Source: Trichobilharzia regenti (lineage: Eukaryota; Platyhelminthes; Trematoda; Strigeidida; Schistosomatidae). Taken from it: DNA of 64,000 nucleotides. The notes beneath the pieces were generated by a model. It did no database searches. It saw only the letters and a list, made by a program, of their open reading frames with translations, and was not told where the DNA came from. The position numbers and the translations under genes are program-made. Location of the stretch: contig OX235263.1 in assembly GCA_944472135.2 (NCBI GenBank), forward strand, positions 83,670,721-83,734,720. The letters are read 5' to 3'. Position 1 is the first letter of the stretch. The number at the start of each line of letters is the position of its first letter. Positions 13,198 through 23,659 of the stretch are shown here, one piece after another.

Positions 13198-13383
13198 CTT
13201 CATGTGACTAGTGTAAACGACGCTGGCTGTATTTTCCGTCTGATTATTTTTGAGTTTATTTGTTAAACACGGCGAAATATCAGAATCTTTTACTTTCTGT
13301 CGTTTTTTTCGTTTCACATTTGTTTCAGTACATTCCAGTATAACATGGGAAGGCTGTGAAGCATTTTTAACTTGAGATTTATC
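13198..13383 (-). CDS. Exon of the CW-PWWP gene: basic linker with TNVK motif
   Basis: A 62-codon, phase 0/0 exon between the acceptor CTGTCAATAG and the donor AAG|GTGAGT. It encodes D-K-S-Q-V-K at the start, then ECTETNVKRKKRQKVKD, a strongly basic stretch that could serve as a nuclear localisation signal. The C-x-x-T-N-V-K-x-K core recurs in the preceding exon (16992-17186), which suggests an internal duplication or a conserved short motif. No folded domain is recognised. Confidence 0.7.
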
Positions 13384-13704
13384 CTATTGACAGAAACAGG
13401 AGGAAATAAAACCAAATGAATTCACTCAAACGAGAAAAGAACAGAGAATAATAATGACCAACTGGAAAATTAGTATGCATCTGTTATCAGTTAGTGGTCG
13501 AATCGAACATGAACTATTTTCACTGTTTAGCAGTGGACCCGCCCAACAGTATGAAAATGTTTTCGATAAGACCATAAAGCTGAAACGATAATCAATAGTA
13601 TGGTAAACTACATCATTGACGCCTTGTTCAACAGATAATTCGTTTTTTTGATGAGTTTGCAAATATTTCTTATCACTATATAATTATTACTGTTATTCTC
13701 TTGG

Positions 13705-14190
13705 GTTCCAAGTGGACAAAGAGCTTCAACAACACATCTCCACTTCGTTCCACCTTCTGCTCTCCTCTGCGACAGACTCATCCCACGATTACCCACAATC
13801 TCTAATCTCCTCCTCCTACTACTACTTGAGTCAGGATCTCCTCCATGCCACCCCCGTACTGATGACCCACTCGTCGCTTCCCATTCGGATTCCACTCGAA
13901 CAACGAGTGACATACATTGCGCGCGATGTCATTCGACGGAATTCGCAGTGACGTATGCCCGATCAACCCATCTCCATTTCCTTCGACATATTTGTTGAGC
14001 AATCAGCTCTTGGTTGATTCTTTTCAGGCTAGAGTTTCTTGTTTGTAATTCTTTCTGGCCCGCCGTCCTATCTTCCCTAAGGAGCAAGTGAAGGCAGCTG
14101 TTGATAAATGTCCGCAACCTGTTGGAAATGCTCTTTGTGACGCGAACGCCAAGTTTCTGACCCATATATAAGAGCTGACTTCTCATTTGT
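13705..14190 (-). mobile_element. 3' fragment of an RTE-clade element
   Basis: On the minus strand it encodes a disrupted RTE C-terminal region. It starts with MGQKLGVRVTKSISN (14150-14190), continues with Q-I-C-R-R-K-W-R-W-V-D-R and ends with KWRCVVEALCPLG followed by a TTGGAACCCAAGAGAATAA-type tail at 13690-13710. It is nearly identical to 25545-25860 over the last 300 bp. Only the 3' end was inserted, as is usual for 5'-truncated copies. Confidence 0.8.
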
Positions 14191-14481
14191 ATTGCAGTTG
14201 TATATACTTACGTGAAGATAATTATCACTTAGTCTGTGTAACGTAATAACCAGAAATATCAGATGACTACCAATGACACCTCAGGGAGCTATTATTTCTT
14301 ACTGATAAGCAACTGACTCAAAACTCTTAATTGTCCCAATAAAAATGTTGCATTATTTATAGTAAATGGCCTATGAAAGTGTTAGTATTCTACTGGTGAC
14401 AACTCTTCAGTAACTTGGTGAGGAATTGATATTTATAACTGTTATATTGCTGCTGCTGAGTGGTTAATAATAGTTTTCCCG

Positions 14482-14572
14482 GTCGCCAAATTGTTATGTA
14501 CTCGTCGCCAAATTGTTATGTACTCGTCGCCAAATTGTTATGTACTCGTCGCCAAATTATTGCTATGTACTG
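14482..14572 (+). repeat. Tandem repeat, 22-bp unit, about 4 copies
   Basis: The unit GTCGCCAAATTGTTATGTAC plus TC is repeated three times perfectly, then once with a small insertion. It is a local tandem duplication in an intron, with no recognised function. Confidence 0.95.
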
Positions 14573-14697
14573 GTCGAGAATTTAATAGTCCTGACGCAAG
14601 AAGGCGGAAATCTGAAGACCACTAGGTTTGTGATGATACTTCTATTTTCCAAACACAAGGAGAATGCAAAAGTGGTATCACACCAAAGTAAGTAAAG

Positions 14698-14905
14698 TGG
14701 GTAAGTCACACAAGATTGTGTGAGCGAAATATATATGACCATCCAGACAAGTGTGTGAACAAATCAATAGACAGTCTTAACATGAATGGCTAATTATAAT
14801 GAAGTATCGATCCATATATGCATAGCGAAATATAGCAGACATGTCAACAACCACCATATATGGATATATGTCACCAAGCAACGGACTGTCAACAAACACT
14901 CATAT
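14698..14905 (-). repeat. Dispersed repeat family B, copy 2
   Basis: Reverse-orientation match to 11595-11825. The two copies flank the exon 13198-13383 at a few kilobases on each side in inverted orientation. Confidence 0.6.
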
Positions 14906-14909
14906 TATA

Positions 14910-16120
14910 TTATATATAATATAAGGAGAATATACATTGTTAAAGGAGACGGGTTCATCAAAGTGAAATGGTCACAGACTAAGCGAGCAAAACAGAAAGA
15001 GAGATCATCATACGCACACATATATATATATATATATATGGATACATATCAATAACATTTCATGTGAGCATTGACCAGTAATCACTCCCATTTAAAATAA
15101 AACATAAAAGATTAGTACAGCGCAATGGTATACGAATATTTATGAGTTCTAATAGAGAATGAATATGATAAACAGATGGATGAGTGTTTCAAAGTATGTG
15201 TGAAATGTAATGATGAATAATTAGCTGAAGCACTCAAATAATTCGTTTTTTTCTGGAATATTCACAACACTTCAGATTTTTAATCACCCAGCATAGATTT
15301 TAAAATGTACCAGAATATGAGACACATTTATTTTGTGAAAAGGATAATAATATCACGCAATTATTGCCCAGGCTGCATTACTTTGAGAGGATTCGAACTC
15401 GGAACTCACATATTAGTTGTAAGTCGAGTATTTGGGTCAATAAGCTTCAGTGAGTTGCACACTAACAATATAAATTAAAGAGACTCTCACCCAGTCTAAC
15501 CATCTAGTATATGACACCTATAAGACAATAACCTAAATGGTATGATTATCAATAACCAATAGATCATTTTTTGAATACACCACAAAAGACATATATATAT
15601 ACCCATTTGAAATTATGCAATCATATTCAGTCCGTCAGAAAATTGAAGCTGAAAGATGCTGAGTAACTTTTAAAAGACTTCATTTCTACTATCACTACAA
15701 AAAGTAATTACTTAGAACACACATATAAGTCATTGTAAAACAAAATTGCCTCGATTTCCTTTCAGTATTACTCGAATAGGTAGAACGAAGACGGTCAGTT
15801 TTACTGACTGAATTCCTTCACGTGAATTAACGACTAATAGTTACTAGTTAACCAATAACTAATTCTGGTAAATATTGTATGATGGTTTGTGTTGCAATTA
15901 ATAGCCCTTAAATCCAAAAATAATAATAAAAAAAGCCATTCCCTTAGCACAATCCTATACAAGATGACTTATTACATACAACCAGATCCTTTGATTAATT
16001 CGAACAAAGAACCAACGAAAATGTTTGTTGTTCACAAAGTGTAACAGTAGAATACGAGAGACTTTGCAAAGGAATGTTTATTTACAACTTGGTATCTCTA
16101 TAAAACCAAATTTTGAACAT
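14910..16120. other. Intron sequence, no gene recognised
   Basis: AT-rich intron sequence. At 15370-15460 there is a weak tRNA-like box B on the minus strand (GAGTTCGAATCCTCTC), which may be a decayed SINE. Nothing else is supported. Confidence 0.4.
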
Positions 16121-16127
16121 CTTATCT

Positions 16128-16345
16128 TCAGCACATCATTTGCACAGATCTTCTGTGTTGTGCTACTTCTGTTCTTCCTTTATATTGTGTTTCTCTGTGT
16201 TCCTTTCACGTCTCTCATGTATCTGTACAATGCTGCATCATTTGCTTTCACTGATATCAAATCTATCTCCGTGCTATTTGATGTTTTTTTTGAGCCGATG
16301 AATATTTCTTCATATATACTACTGATAGATCTTATCAGTCCACGT
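16128..16345 (+). repeat. Dispersed repeat family A, copy 2
   Basis: Same-orientation relative of 476-655. The hydrophobic open frame across it is probably accidental, because the copy at 476-655 does not keep it open. Confidence 0.5.
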
Positions 16346-16484
16346 CACAAATGAATTGCGAGTCTAATTTAACCATGTAAATATTTCATATTTTTATTTG
16401 ATCTGCCTGTTATAAGTGGTAATCTAATCTCAGACAGGTGAAATTTTACTAAAAATGACTTTGTGGTATATTTTCACGTATTGA

Positions 16485-16810
16485 TTTGTAGGGAGTTGAT
16501 TGATTGGTTACAGGATTTCATTATGAGCTGAAATTGGTTACAGAACCATTAGAAAAACAGCTGGAATTACAGGACAACCATCTGTTTCATCCTAGTTTGT
16601 GGTGCGCAACCACACCCACCGTGGTTCCAACCCAAGATCTTCTGGTTACAAGACTAACGAGCTCGTAGACCACTAAGCCACTGGGACCCCACCGATCCAC
16701 TGGCCAGTCCATGAATTCCAAATTCCGCCAATCCATGATATGACGCGACAGCTATTCTATGTAATCGGCGAGTATTTGTCCTCATGCCTGACCTGCTGTA
16801 CCCTACTGAT
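16485..16810 (+). mobile_element. Diverged copy of the TIR/tRNA-like element
   Basis: It is related to the complete copy at 54127-54472 in the same orientation. Shared landmarks are TTGATTGGTTACAGGATTTC at the left, the minus-strand tRNA-like core around GGTTCCAACCCAAGATCTTC, and GGCGAGTATTTGTCCTCA towards the right. The right terminal repeat is not preserved. Confidence 0.65.
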
Positions 16811-16991
16811 CGCGACTTCCCACGAGAAACCCCACCCCCAGTGGTATATGTTACTCTGGATTTTTCGATGGATGTCCATCTGAAGAATGATCCCTACGTA
16901 TGCTTTTGGGAATACACTAATTAACTAATTTGGTGAAATATTAACCGTAATTTGAATTTCATTTAATCCGTACATCAAATGAATTGCTTAC

Positions 16992-17186
16992 TTTGATATT
17001 TTTATGAACATTATTTGAAGAGTAACCATGATTAGCATCGAATGAATTCTCAATTCTTCCGGCTGGATATACAGAAACTTTAGGTAATCTCCGTCGACAA
17101 ATCCTTTTCTGCTTAACATTGGTTACAATACATTTCTGAAATGTTTGTTCTGTTTGGTAAGTTGTTGTTAATTTTGGAATATAGTT
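16992..17186 (-). CDS. Exon of the CW-PWWP gene: basic linker with TNVK motif
   Basis: A 65-codon, phase 0/0 exon between the acceptor TTAAATTATAG and the donor AAA|GTAAGC. It begins N-Y-I-P-K-L-T-T-T-Y and contains CIVTNVKQKRICRRRLPK, a basic segment, then PAGRIENSFDANHGY. The C-x-x-T-N-V-K-x-K core is repeated in the next exon, 13198-13383. There is no recognisable fold. It most likely lies in the disordered C-terminal half of the protein, downstream of the PWWP domain. Confidence 0.7.
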
Positions 17187-17369
17187 CTATAATTTAAACA
17201 AAAAAGTAGTAATAATTTTCCACTAACTGATAAAATATATACTTCATAAGTTGTAGTTCCCGACAAATCACATAATACTACACATAAATCAGTATATTAC
17301 ACGCAATAAAATACTTCACATCATCTATTTTGTAGTATACAGTACAAAAATAATTTCAAGTTTGATCGT

Positions 17370-17860
17370 ATTGACAACCAGGGAGTAATGGAAAACTGTT
17401 TAGACCTAGTTTGGACACATCAGCAGAACTCACTCTTGACTCTAGCACGGATTGAACACAGCCTTCAGCTTACAAGGAGAGCTCGTTGACCATTCACCCA
17501 GTGGGACATAATTTAACGGCTCATGAGTTCTAACTTCCATGAATTCACGATTTTTAAAACCATTGCCAACTAATATCACTATTGAGTATTTGTCCTCACA
17601 CCCAACCCGGTAGTCTTCACTGGTCAAGACTTCTCAGTAGAAATCTGGGCAAAATTGTCCTGAAGCCAGCCACTACAGAGCATCAGATTCATTTATAAGT
17701 GTTAGTTTGTAGGGATCGTGGAGATGTACCTCTGAAGAGTTCAAAAGTAGGGCAAGATGGCCGCCTAGTGTCGCTGGTTATTAATGGTTCTCTAACTCAT
17801 ATTAGTCTGTGATCAAACTTGAGACCAATCAGATCCCTATAAACTAACACAACGAAATCG
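17370..17860 (+). mobile_element. Fragments of the TIR/tRNA-like element
   Basis: Two adjacent pieces are seen. 17370-17640 holds the middle part (GAGTATTTGTCCTCA and a decayed tRNA-like core). 17699-17860 is a short piece bounded by inverted ends: GTGTTAGTTTGTAGGGAT at the left and its reverse complement with minor changes at the right. The same terminal words define the complete copy at 54127-54472, so the short piece may be an internally deleted derivative. Confidence 0.55.
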
Positions 17861-18067
17861 GTCATGAGATTAGCAGTAAACAACTTTGCTTTGTAAAATT
17901 CATTCTGTTTCGAAATCACCAGTAAAACGATGAAACAAACTGAATAAATGTAAACAGACTAATTCATTACAACAGGTAATAGTTTCAATTCCTTTTTTAC
18001 TCTAAAAAAAATTGCTGAGATTCAAATAGTGCGTTACTTATTGTAATAAAACAGGTGTTGTCATTTG

Positions 18068-18485
18068 ATTGGACACTAGTTAGGGACTATTGTAGTGTGT
18101 CTAGTCCTTTGTTTGGTGAGAACTAAATTCTATCAGTCAAAATTTGCAATGTGGCCACCATTCTAAGTGGCTCGCTAACACGGTGCGCTTCACTGACACA
18201 ATTCAGTCTGCACCAAACTTAGGACCACACACATTACACTAGTTACTGACTAGTTTCCAATCAAAAATATCCAATACACTCCTACACGAGGTCAGTCACG
18301 AGCCTGAATATCTTCTCAGTGGTAACATCTTTGACTGCAGGCGGCACTGGTTGACACGGGGTAGAATCTCAGAAGGGATATGAGTTCCTTGAAGATTGCA
18401 GATACGCTTTTCTGACTGATGAATACAAACAAGAACGAGTAAGGCTTCCTGTCGATTGCCTCCAGCCATCTAATATAGGCGTAGT
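18068..18485. repeat. Dispersed repeat family C, inverted head-to-head pair
   Basis: A partial plus-strand copy (about 18068-18190) is followed directly by a minus-strand copy (about 18200-18485) of the block at 12445-12800. The pair forms an imperfect palindrome whose arms begin with GATTGGA and CACTAGTTA-type words. Confidence 0.65.
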
Positions 18486-18944
18486 CCATCAAATACTGGA
18501 CAGAAGTGTAAGATTGTTAAACAGTTGCATCTTGTTACAGCTAAATAACGAGAGGAAAGCAAAGTTGGAAGTTTTCAAGCCCGTATGCAGCAATGCAACA
18601 GAAAGAAATAATATCGTTACTTAGAAGCAACTGAAGAAGAAGATATGAGAAGGCCACTTCTAAAAAAAGCAAACAGTAGTAAAATGTTCAGAATTTAAAT
18701 ATGAAGTAAACGCTAGTTCACCTATGACACCTATTTCAAAGCCAACATGACTAGTAACTGTGGTATTCAATTTAGTAAGGCGGCCTGCTTAAATCTTGGG
18801 CTACCAAAATTTCCATCCTACATATTGCATCTATTTCCTCGGATTTATTTTGTTTTAATTATGTATCCAAGTCTCATTACTTACTCTCGCGATTATTTAA
18901 AATATTTTCAACCTGTTGATTTACGAGTATATAATAACGTTAAG

Positions 18945-19817
18945 AAAAAGCATCATGGTGGGTGGCAGAGATCATTAAAGTGTACTCCAATCAAATTCAC
19001 CATGGAATATGAACATAATAGAGTTCAATTTCCTGGACCTAAATGTAAAAAGAACAAACGAAGGCACGGTCGAAAAGTCCATTTATAGAAAAGAACCCTG
19101 GCCTGGGCAATATCTTCACTATAACAGCTTTTGTCCCATAAGCTATAAACGTGGATTAGTGAGGACTTTGTATGACAGAGCCAGGAAGCTATGTTCACCA
19201 AACAGGGTCGAAGAAGAACCAGTTTTCGTCGAGAAATGCCTAAGGGAAATTGATACCCTAAGGGATTTATTCAGAAGTACAGCAGAGAAAAAGATGAGAA
19301 AGAAAAGCATCCAACTGTAGAAAAGAAAAAAGTGTTTATCTGTCTAACATACAAAGGAGATGCAATGTCACAAAAGATTGACAAAAGACTGAAAGGTGCA
19401 ATAAATAGAAGCTTCCCAGCAGCAAAACTCATAACAGTATACAGCACCACTCCTTCTTTAATCCACTCAAAACTGGATAAATACCCTGTTGATGTCACCT
19501 CCAACTGCGTTTATGAATTCACGTGCACTTGCGGGAGCAAGTACATTGGAAGGAAAGAAAGAAGGGCTTCTATCCGGTTTTCTGAACATATTCCCAAAAA
19601 CCTGTGCCTGAAAGGAAGCAGATATTCCCAGAGTGCAATTACCAGACACATTATTGATACCGGACATCTCGTAGAGATTTCTAAGTCCTTCAAAATAATA
19701 AATAGACAAAGGACAGCAAATTTACCACGATTTGCCGAAGCAATCGCAATCAAAAGACTTAAACCAGACTTATGCATACAGAAAGAGAGTGTGATTAACC
19801 TCTCACTCCCTTGGTAA
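18945..19817 (+). pseudogene. Penelope-like element, 3' half with GIY-YIG endonuclease
   Basis: Reading through frame changes gives the PLE protein order. First is the end of the reverse transcriptase (IKFTMEYEHN; then SIYRKEPWPGQYLHYNSF and YKRGLVRTLYDRARKLC). Next is a linker with a short charged helix. The GIY-YIG endonuclease follows (VYEFTCTCGSKYIGR at about 19510-19555, SAITRHIIDTGH) and ends LKPDLCIQKESVINLSLPW plus stop at 19817. Frameshifts near 19040 and 19320 break it. The GIY-YIG part alone is open for 161 codons. PLEs use this domain to nick target DNA for priming. The copy sits in an intron of the CW-PWWP gene, antisense to it. Confidence 0.85.
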
Positions 19818-20179
19818 CAGAATTTTGATTTTGATTAGTCATCTAATTCAGTGATCTCAACTCACTGAACAAATCTTAATCTCATAAACTGTAACCGTTT
19901 TTGTTTTTTGAGTTGCTATGTGAACCTAAAAGCTAACACTGTCCTGTTAATCAATTTTTTCTGTTTCCTCTCTTACCCCTCCCCCTCTTTTCAACTTTAA
20001 AAGCGTATAAATTGATGATGAAAACTTAAACTAAAAACATTGTAATGCTTTCATTTAGATGCGTCAATTTTATAGTATCTCTTTTCTACCACCACTCGAA
20101 CATTAAAGTATGTTATTATCATCTATATAACCATTGTAATTTCAGGTAGTCTGCAGCTGATGAGAACCTGTGAAATAGA

Positions 20180-22900
20180 ATGATATCATTTTATACTGCA
20201 AATTTCGTCTTCCTTTCTTTATCGAAACATCAGATGACTGTTCCTGTGATTATGAGCACAAATTGCAGGTCATTATCGAACAAGATTAACTACTTGCATT
20301 CTCTATTATACTCAAATGTATATTGTAATACTGGTGTAATCACTCTTCAAGAGACTTGGCTCCATGATTCATATGACGATAATTTAGTCTCCTTAAGTGG
20401 GTTCACAATCTACAGACAAGACCGATGCAGCTCAAAGAAGAAGAGAGGTGGTGGTGTTGCCACTTTTATTAATTCTCAGTGGTCTACTGCCAACAACGTC
20501 TGCTTCAAATTCTCAAATGACAATATTGACTGTATAACTGTAAAATGTCGACCTAAACACTTACCTAAGTATAGCTTCATTTTTGTCACAAATATCTATA
20601 TCACACCTTGTTGCAGTCCCTCAGAACTATCTATCTTCGCTGATGAATTCACTATTTTTGCTGCTGCTTCGTTTGGTAACTCCTTATCTATAGTGACTGG
20701 CGACTTCAACTCCAGCGACTGCAGTTTTATTACATTGCTGGGCCATGAAAATGTTGTTAATTTCCCAACTCGACAAAATACTTCACTTGATTTAGTATTT
20801 ATAAATGATTCTGGAATATACGAAGCTCGTAAAAGAGCCCCGCTCTTCAATTCTGATCATTGTATTGTACGAGTCTTACCCAAAATTTACGGAAAGTTAC
20901 ACAGTAAAGCCCTCTCAAACTTGTCTAAGAAAGTTGTTCACAGATGCTACTCAAATGAGAACGTACATCATCTTAGAAACATGCTCAGTGACACAAGATG
21001 GGATTTGTTTAATGATGATTCACTTGATGACAATATCTCTAATATTACATCCTATCTGAAATTCTGTTTTGAAATCTGTTGTCCAAAAGAAACACTATTC
21101 GTCAAATTTGACCGTTTCTCCTCGCCTCAACTTAAAAAGCTTCGTAGAGAGAAGGAAAAACTGTATAAGATGAAAGATAAAAGTGGTGTAAAAAGAACTA
21201 ACTTCTTAATTAAGTCTGAAATGCAGAGGTTGAATGTAATATATAACCAGAAATTCATATCCTGCAAAAATCCTTCTAATATGTGGAAACTATTTAAGGA
21301 AATCACTGGTGGTAAGCAGATAAACAATATTCCATATTCTTTTGATGTATGTACTCTTAACAAATCTTTTATTTACTCTCCCTCAAATGCCATGCTTCCC
21401 AGCATCACTTGTGTTAATAATAGCCCCTTTCCAGGTTTTAACACAAATGATGTTCAAAAGTGCCTCAAGTCTCTAAACCCTTCCCAGAGCTTAGGTCCCG
21501 ATTATGTACCTAGTATTATTTTTAAAAAATGTTCTGATATTCTGTGTCACCCTCTTACTGATCTATTTAACAAATCTTTTTCCGATAATATTGTGCCTGC
21601 CGTTTGGAAGGACATTAAAGTTGTACCCATACCTAAATCATCTACTGGAGCATGTGTCAAATTTAGACCCATTGCTATTACCTCTCCTTTTTTGAAAACT
21701 ATGGAGAAATTACTTTTACTTAGTCTTGTACCTTCGCTTAAATCCTTTAATGACCCTAAACAATTTGCCTATAAGCACAGTAGAAGCACTTTAGATGCAG
21801 CTGCCGTCTTATATCATAACATTGCTTCCAGTCTAGACAAGGGGGCTAAATTTGTTCGTTGCGCCTTCCTAGACTATACATCTGCTTTCGACTCGGTCCC
21901 TAGGGACATCTTATTAAATAAACTTGCTGCTAGTCAAACAGAATGTTGGGCTGTTAACTGGTTACATTCCTATTTCTCAGATAGAAAGCAGTACACCGTA
22001 TATAAAGGGAAGTCTTCCACTTCATTGCCTACTGAAGCTGGTGTCCCTCAAGGTGCTGTTCTTTCTCCTTTTCTTTTTTCTTTCTTCTTGCATGACTTGC
22101 CTCACTCTGATGAAATAAACTTTGTGAAGTACGCTGATGATTTAACGGTTTCAATGGCTGTTAACTCCCAGCTAGATTGTACTAAAATAAATAGCTTTCT
22201 ATCGGAAGTCAGCAAATGGTCTGAGTCTAACGGTCTTAAACTGAATCCTTCTAAGTGTCAAACTGTTGATTTCAGCTTAAGATGTAAACGACAGTTAAAA
22301 GAAGTCATCGATTCTCATGACAGTTGTAAAATTGACGACAATGATATAGGAATCAAATCAGAAATTAAGTATCTTGGACTCATTCTCTCTTCTGATCTCT
22401 CCTGGTCTTCCCATGTCTTAGCAATCTCCAGTAAAATATTCCGCCTGACATTTTACATTAAGAAGTTAAGACACTCGGGTATAACTCAACCCCTCCTCTT
22501 ACAGTTCATAAACTCTTGCATCCTACCTATTCTTCTTTATTGCTCACCCTTATTCTTTCCTGGTTTGCTTAAAAAGGACTATGTCACAATTCGTAGAATA
22601 CTGAAGACTGTCAGTAGGGTGAGTGGTGTCCCAGTGGACCACATAGTTAACGTCGTTGTCGATAGGCATTTGACTTCGTGCAATAAATTTGCTAAAGGGA
22701 TTTTGTCTGACTTGGAGCATCCGCTTTACCCTCAGCTTTCACCTTGCATCTCCTCAGGTAGAACAAGGAGTAACTTCAGAAAACTGTATGCTCGCACGTC
22801 TAAGTATAAGAATTCTATGATACCATACTTGGCACGTATTTTATGTGATGAAAATAGTGTCAGGCAAGAATTAACTAACCTTTTTTCATCTAGTAAATAA
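20180..22900 (+). CDS. Endonuclease/reverse transcriptase of a CR1-like non-LTR retrotransposon
   Basis: An unbroken 906-codon ORF. Residues 1-230 form an APE-type endonuclease: NCRSLSNK near the start, LQETWL, GGGVATF, GDFNSSD, and SDHCIV at the end. The reverse transcriptase follows: LGPDYVPSIIFKKC, VPIPKSS...RPIAITS, motif A in FLDYTSAFDSVPRD, GVPQGAVLSPFLF, and the catalytic FVKYADDLTV with both aspartates. SNGLKLNPSKC, YLGLILSSDLSW and a thumb-like tail complete it. It supplies nicking and target-primed reverse transcription. There is no first ORF, no stop and no frameshift. The start could be the first Met or the one 19 codons on (MTVPVIMSTN), which is the usual beginning of this domain. 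The clade (CR1/Rex1 within Jockey-like elements) is from motif memory. The element lies antisense in a 10 kb intron. Confidence 0.9.
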   Translation: MISFYTANFVFLSLSKHQMTVPVIMSTNCRSLSNKINYLHSLLYSNVYCNTGVITLQETWLHDSYDDNLVSLSGFTIYRQDRCSSKKKRGGGVATFINSQWSTANNVCFKFSNDNIDCITVKCRPKHLPKYSFIFVTNIYITPCCSPSELSIFADEFTIFAAASFGNSLSIVTGDFNSSDCSFITLLGHENVVNFPTRQNTSLDLVFINDSGIYEARKRAPLFNSDHCIVRVLPKIYGKLHSKALSNLSKKVVHRCYSNENVHHLRNMLSDTRWDLFNDDSLDDNISNITSYLKFCFEICCPKETLFVKFDRFSSPQLKKLRREKEKLYKMKDKSGVKRTNFLIKSEMQRLNVIYNQKFISCKNPSNMWKLFKEITGGKQINNIPYSFDVCTLNKSFIYSPSNAMLPSITCVNNSPFPGFNTNDVQKCLKSLNPSQSLGPDYVPSIIFKKCSDILCHPLTDLFNKSFSDNIVPAVWKDIKVVPIPKSSTGACVKFRPIAITSPFLKTMEKLLLLSLVPSLKSFNDPKQFAYKHSRSTLDAAAVLYHNIASSLDKGAKFVRCAFLDYTSAFDSVPRDILLNKLAASQTECWAVNWLHSYFSDRKQYTVYKGKSSTSLPTEAGVPQGAVLSPFLFSFFLHDLPHSDEINFVKYADDLTVSMAVNSQLDCTKINSFLSEVSKWSESNGLKLNPSKCQTVDFSLRCKRQLKEVIDSHDSCKIDDNDIGIKSEIKYLGLILSSDLSWSSHVLAISSKIFRLTFYIKKLRHSGITQPLLLQFINSCILPILLYCSPLFFPGLLKKDYVTIRRILKTVSRVSGVPVDHIVNVVVDRHLTSCNKFAKGILSDLEHPLYPQLSPCISSGRTRSNFRKLYARTSKYKNSMIPYLARILCDENSVRQELTNLFSSSK

Positions 22901-23389
22901 ACAATTTCCTCCATCCATCCTTATATACCTTCAAGTTTTACTTTTATTATTTCTATTATATTTATGGTCCTGTTACTTCTCTGTTTTACTCTCATAATTG
23001 CAAACACCAACTTATCTCCATGACGGCTGTAATCTTTGTTTTTCCCCTCACCATATCATGTAAAAGAACATTATATTCAATATTTTTAAACATGTTAGGA
23101 TTTCTATACCACATTGCCAATACTGTGTGACACAAGCCAACGGCAATTTTCACTTGTATTCTTATTATTATTACCCTAGCTGTTATCATTATTATTGCTA
23201 TTTCCATTTTATATGCTGCATGTTTTTGACACTACCTCTATTGTAAATGTGGAAAATTTTCTGTGTGATTAATTTTATTTATAATTTGAGGAAATTAGAT
23301 GCAATATTGTGATTAATGCTGAAAATTCCATTCTGTATCACAAGTACTGTTTTTGGAATAAAGTAAATTATTATTATTATTATTACATT
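20180..23389 (+). mobile_element. CR1-like retrotransposon, ORF plus 3' UTR and ATT tail
   Basis: The intact ORF is followed by about 460 bp of 3' UTR and an (ATT)n tail at 23368-23388, typical of target-primed insertion. The 5' boundary is uncertain and may lie between 19820 and 20180. The intact ORF and simple tail suggest a young insertion compared with the decayed RTE copies. Confidence 0.8.
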
Positions 23390-23539
23390 TACAAGTGAAT
23401 TTCGACAGATTTTATCTTGAATAGTGTAAATTGATGAAACTTTTTCCGCCATGTCTAGAGTTCACCTATAAAATCAGTAAAAGCCAGCAACGCTGATTTG
23501 ATTTTGATAGATAGACCTAATTATCTATACGTCGTTTCT

Positions 23540-23655
23540 ACACTTGTCTGTTTGTACTTCTCTCACCCCACTTATTGATTTTTGACCTGACTTTCTTTCA
23601 CCTACTTATGACCTTTCAAATCCTATTGGTTGTTCACTGTTTATCATTTATCAAT
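23540..23655 (+). repeat. Dispersed repeat family D, copy 1
   Basis: Closely matches 63885-63995 in the same orientation (CCACTTATTGATTTTTGACC; CTATTGGTTGTTCACTGTTT). The second copy continues past the window end. It is unidentified. Confidence 0.75.
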
Positions 23656-23659
23656 GACA

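Noticed and set aside
4384..15040. TA and AT dinucleotide runs as possible regulatory elements
   Set aside because: They are ordinary simple repeats in an AT-rich genome with no associated promoter features.
16025..16354. Hydrophobic 109-codon ORF resembling a membrane protein
   Set aside because: It lies over a dispersed non-coding repeat also present at 476-655, where the frame is not conserved. The hydrophobicity comes from T-rich sequence.
20158..20180. CTGATGA followed by GAAA near the start of the CR1-like element
   Set aside because: The intervening bases do not form a stem II, so the hammerhead resemblance is not supported.
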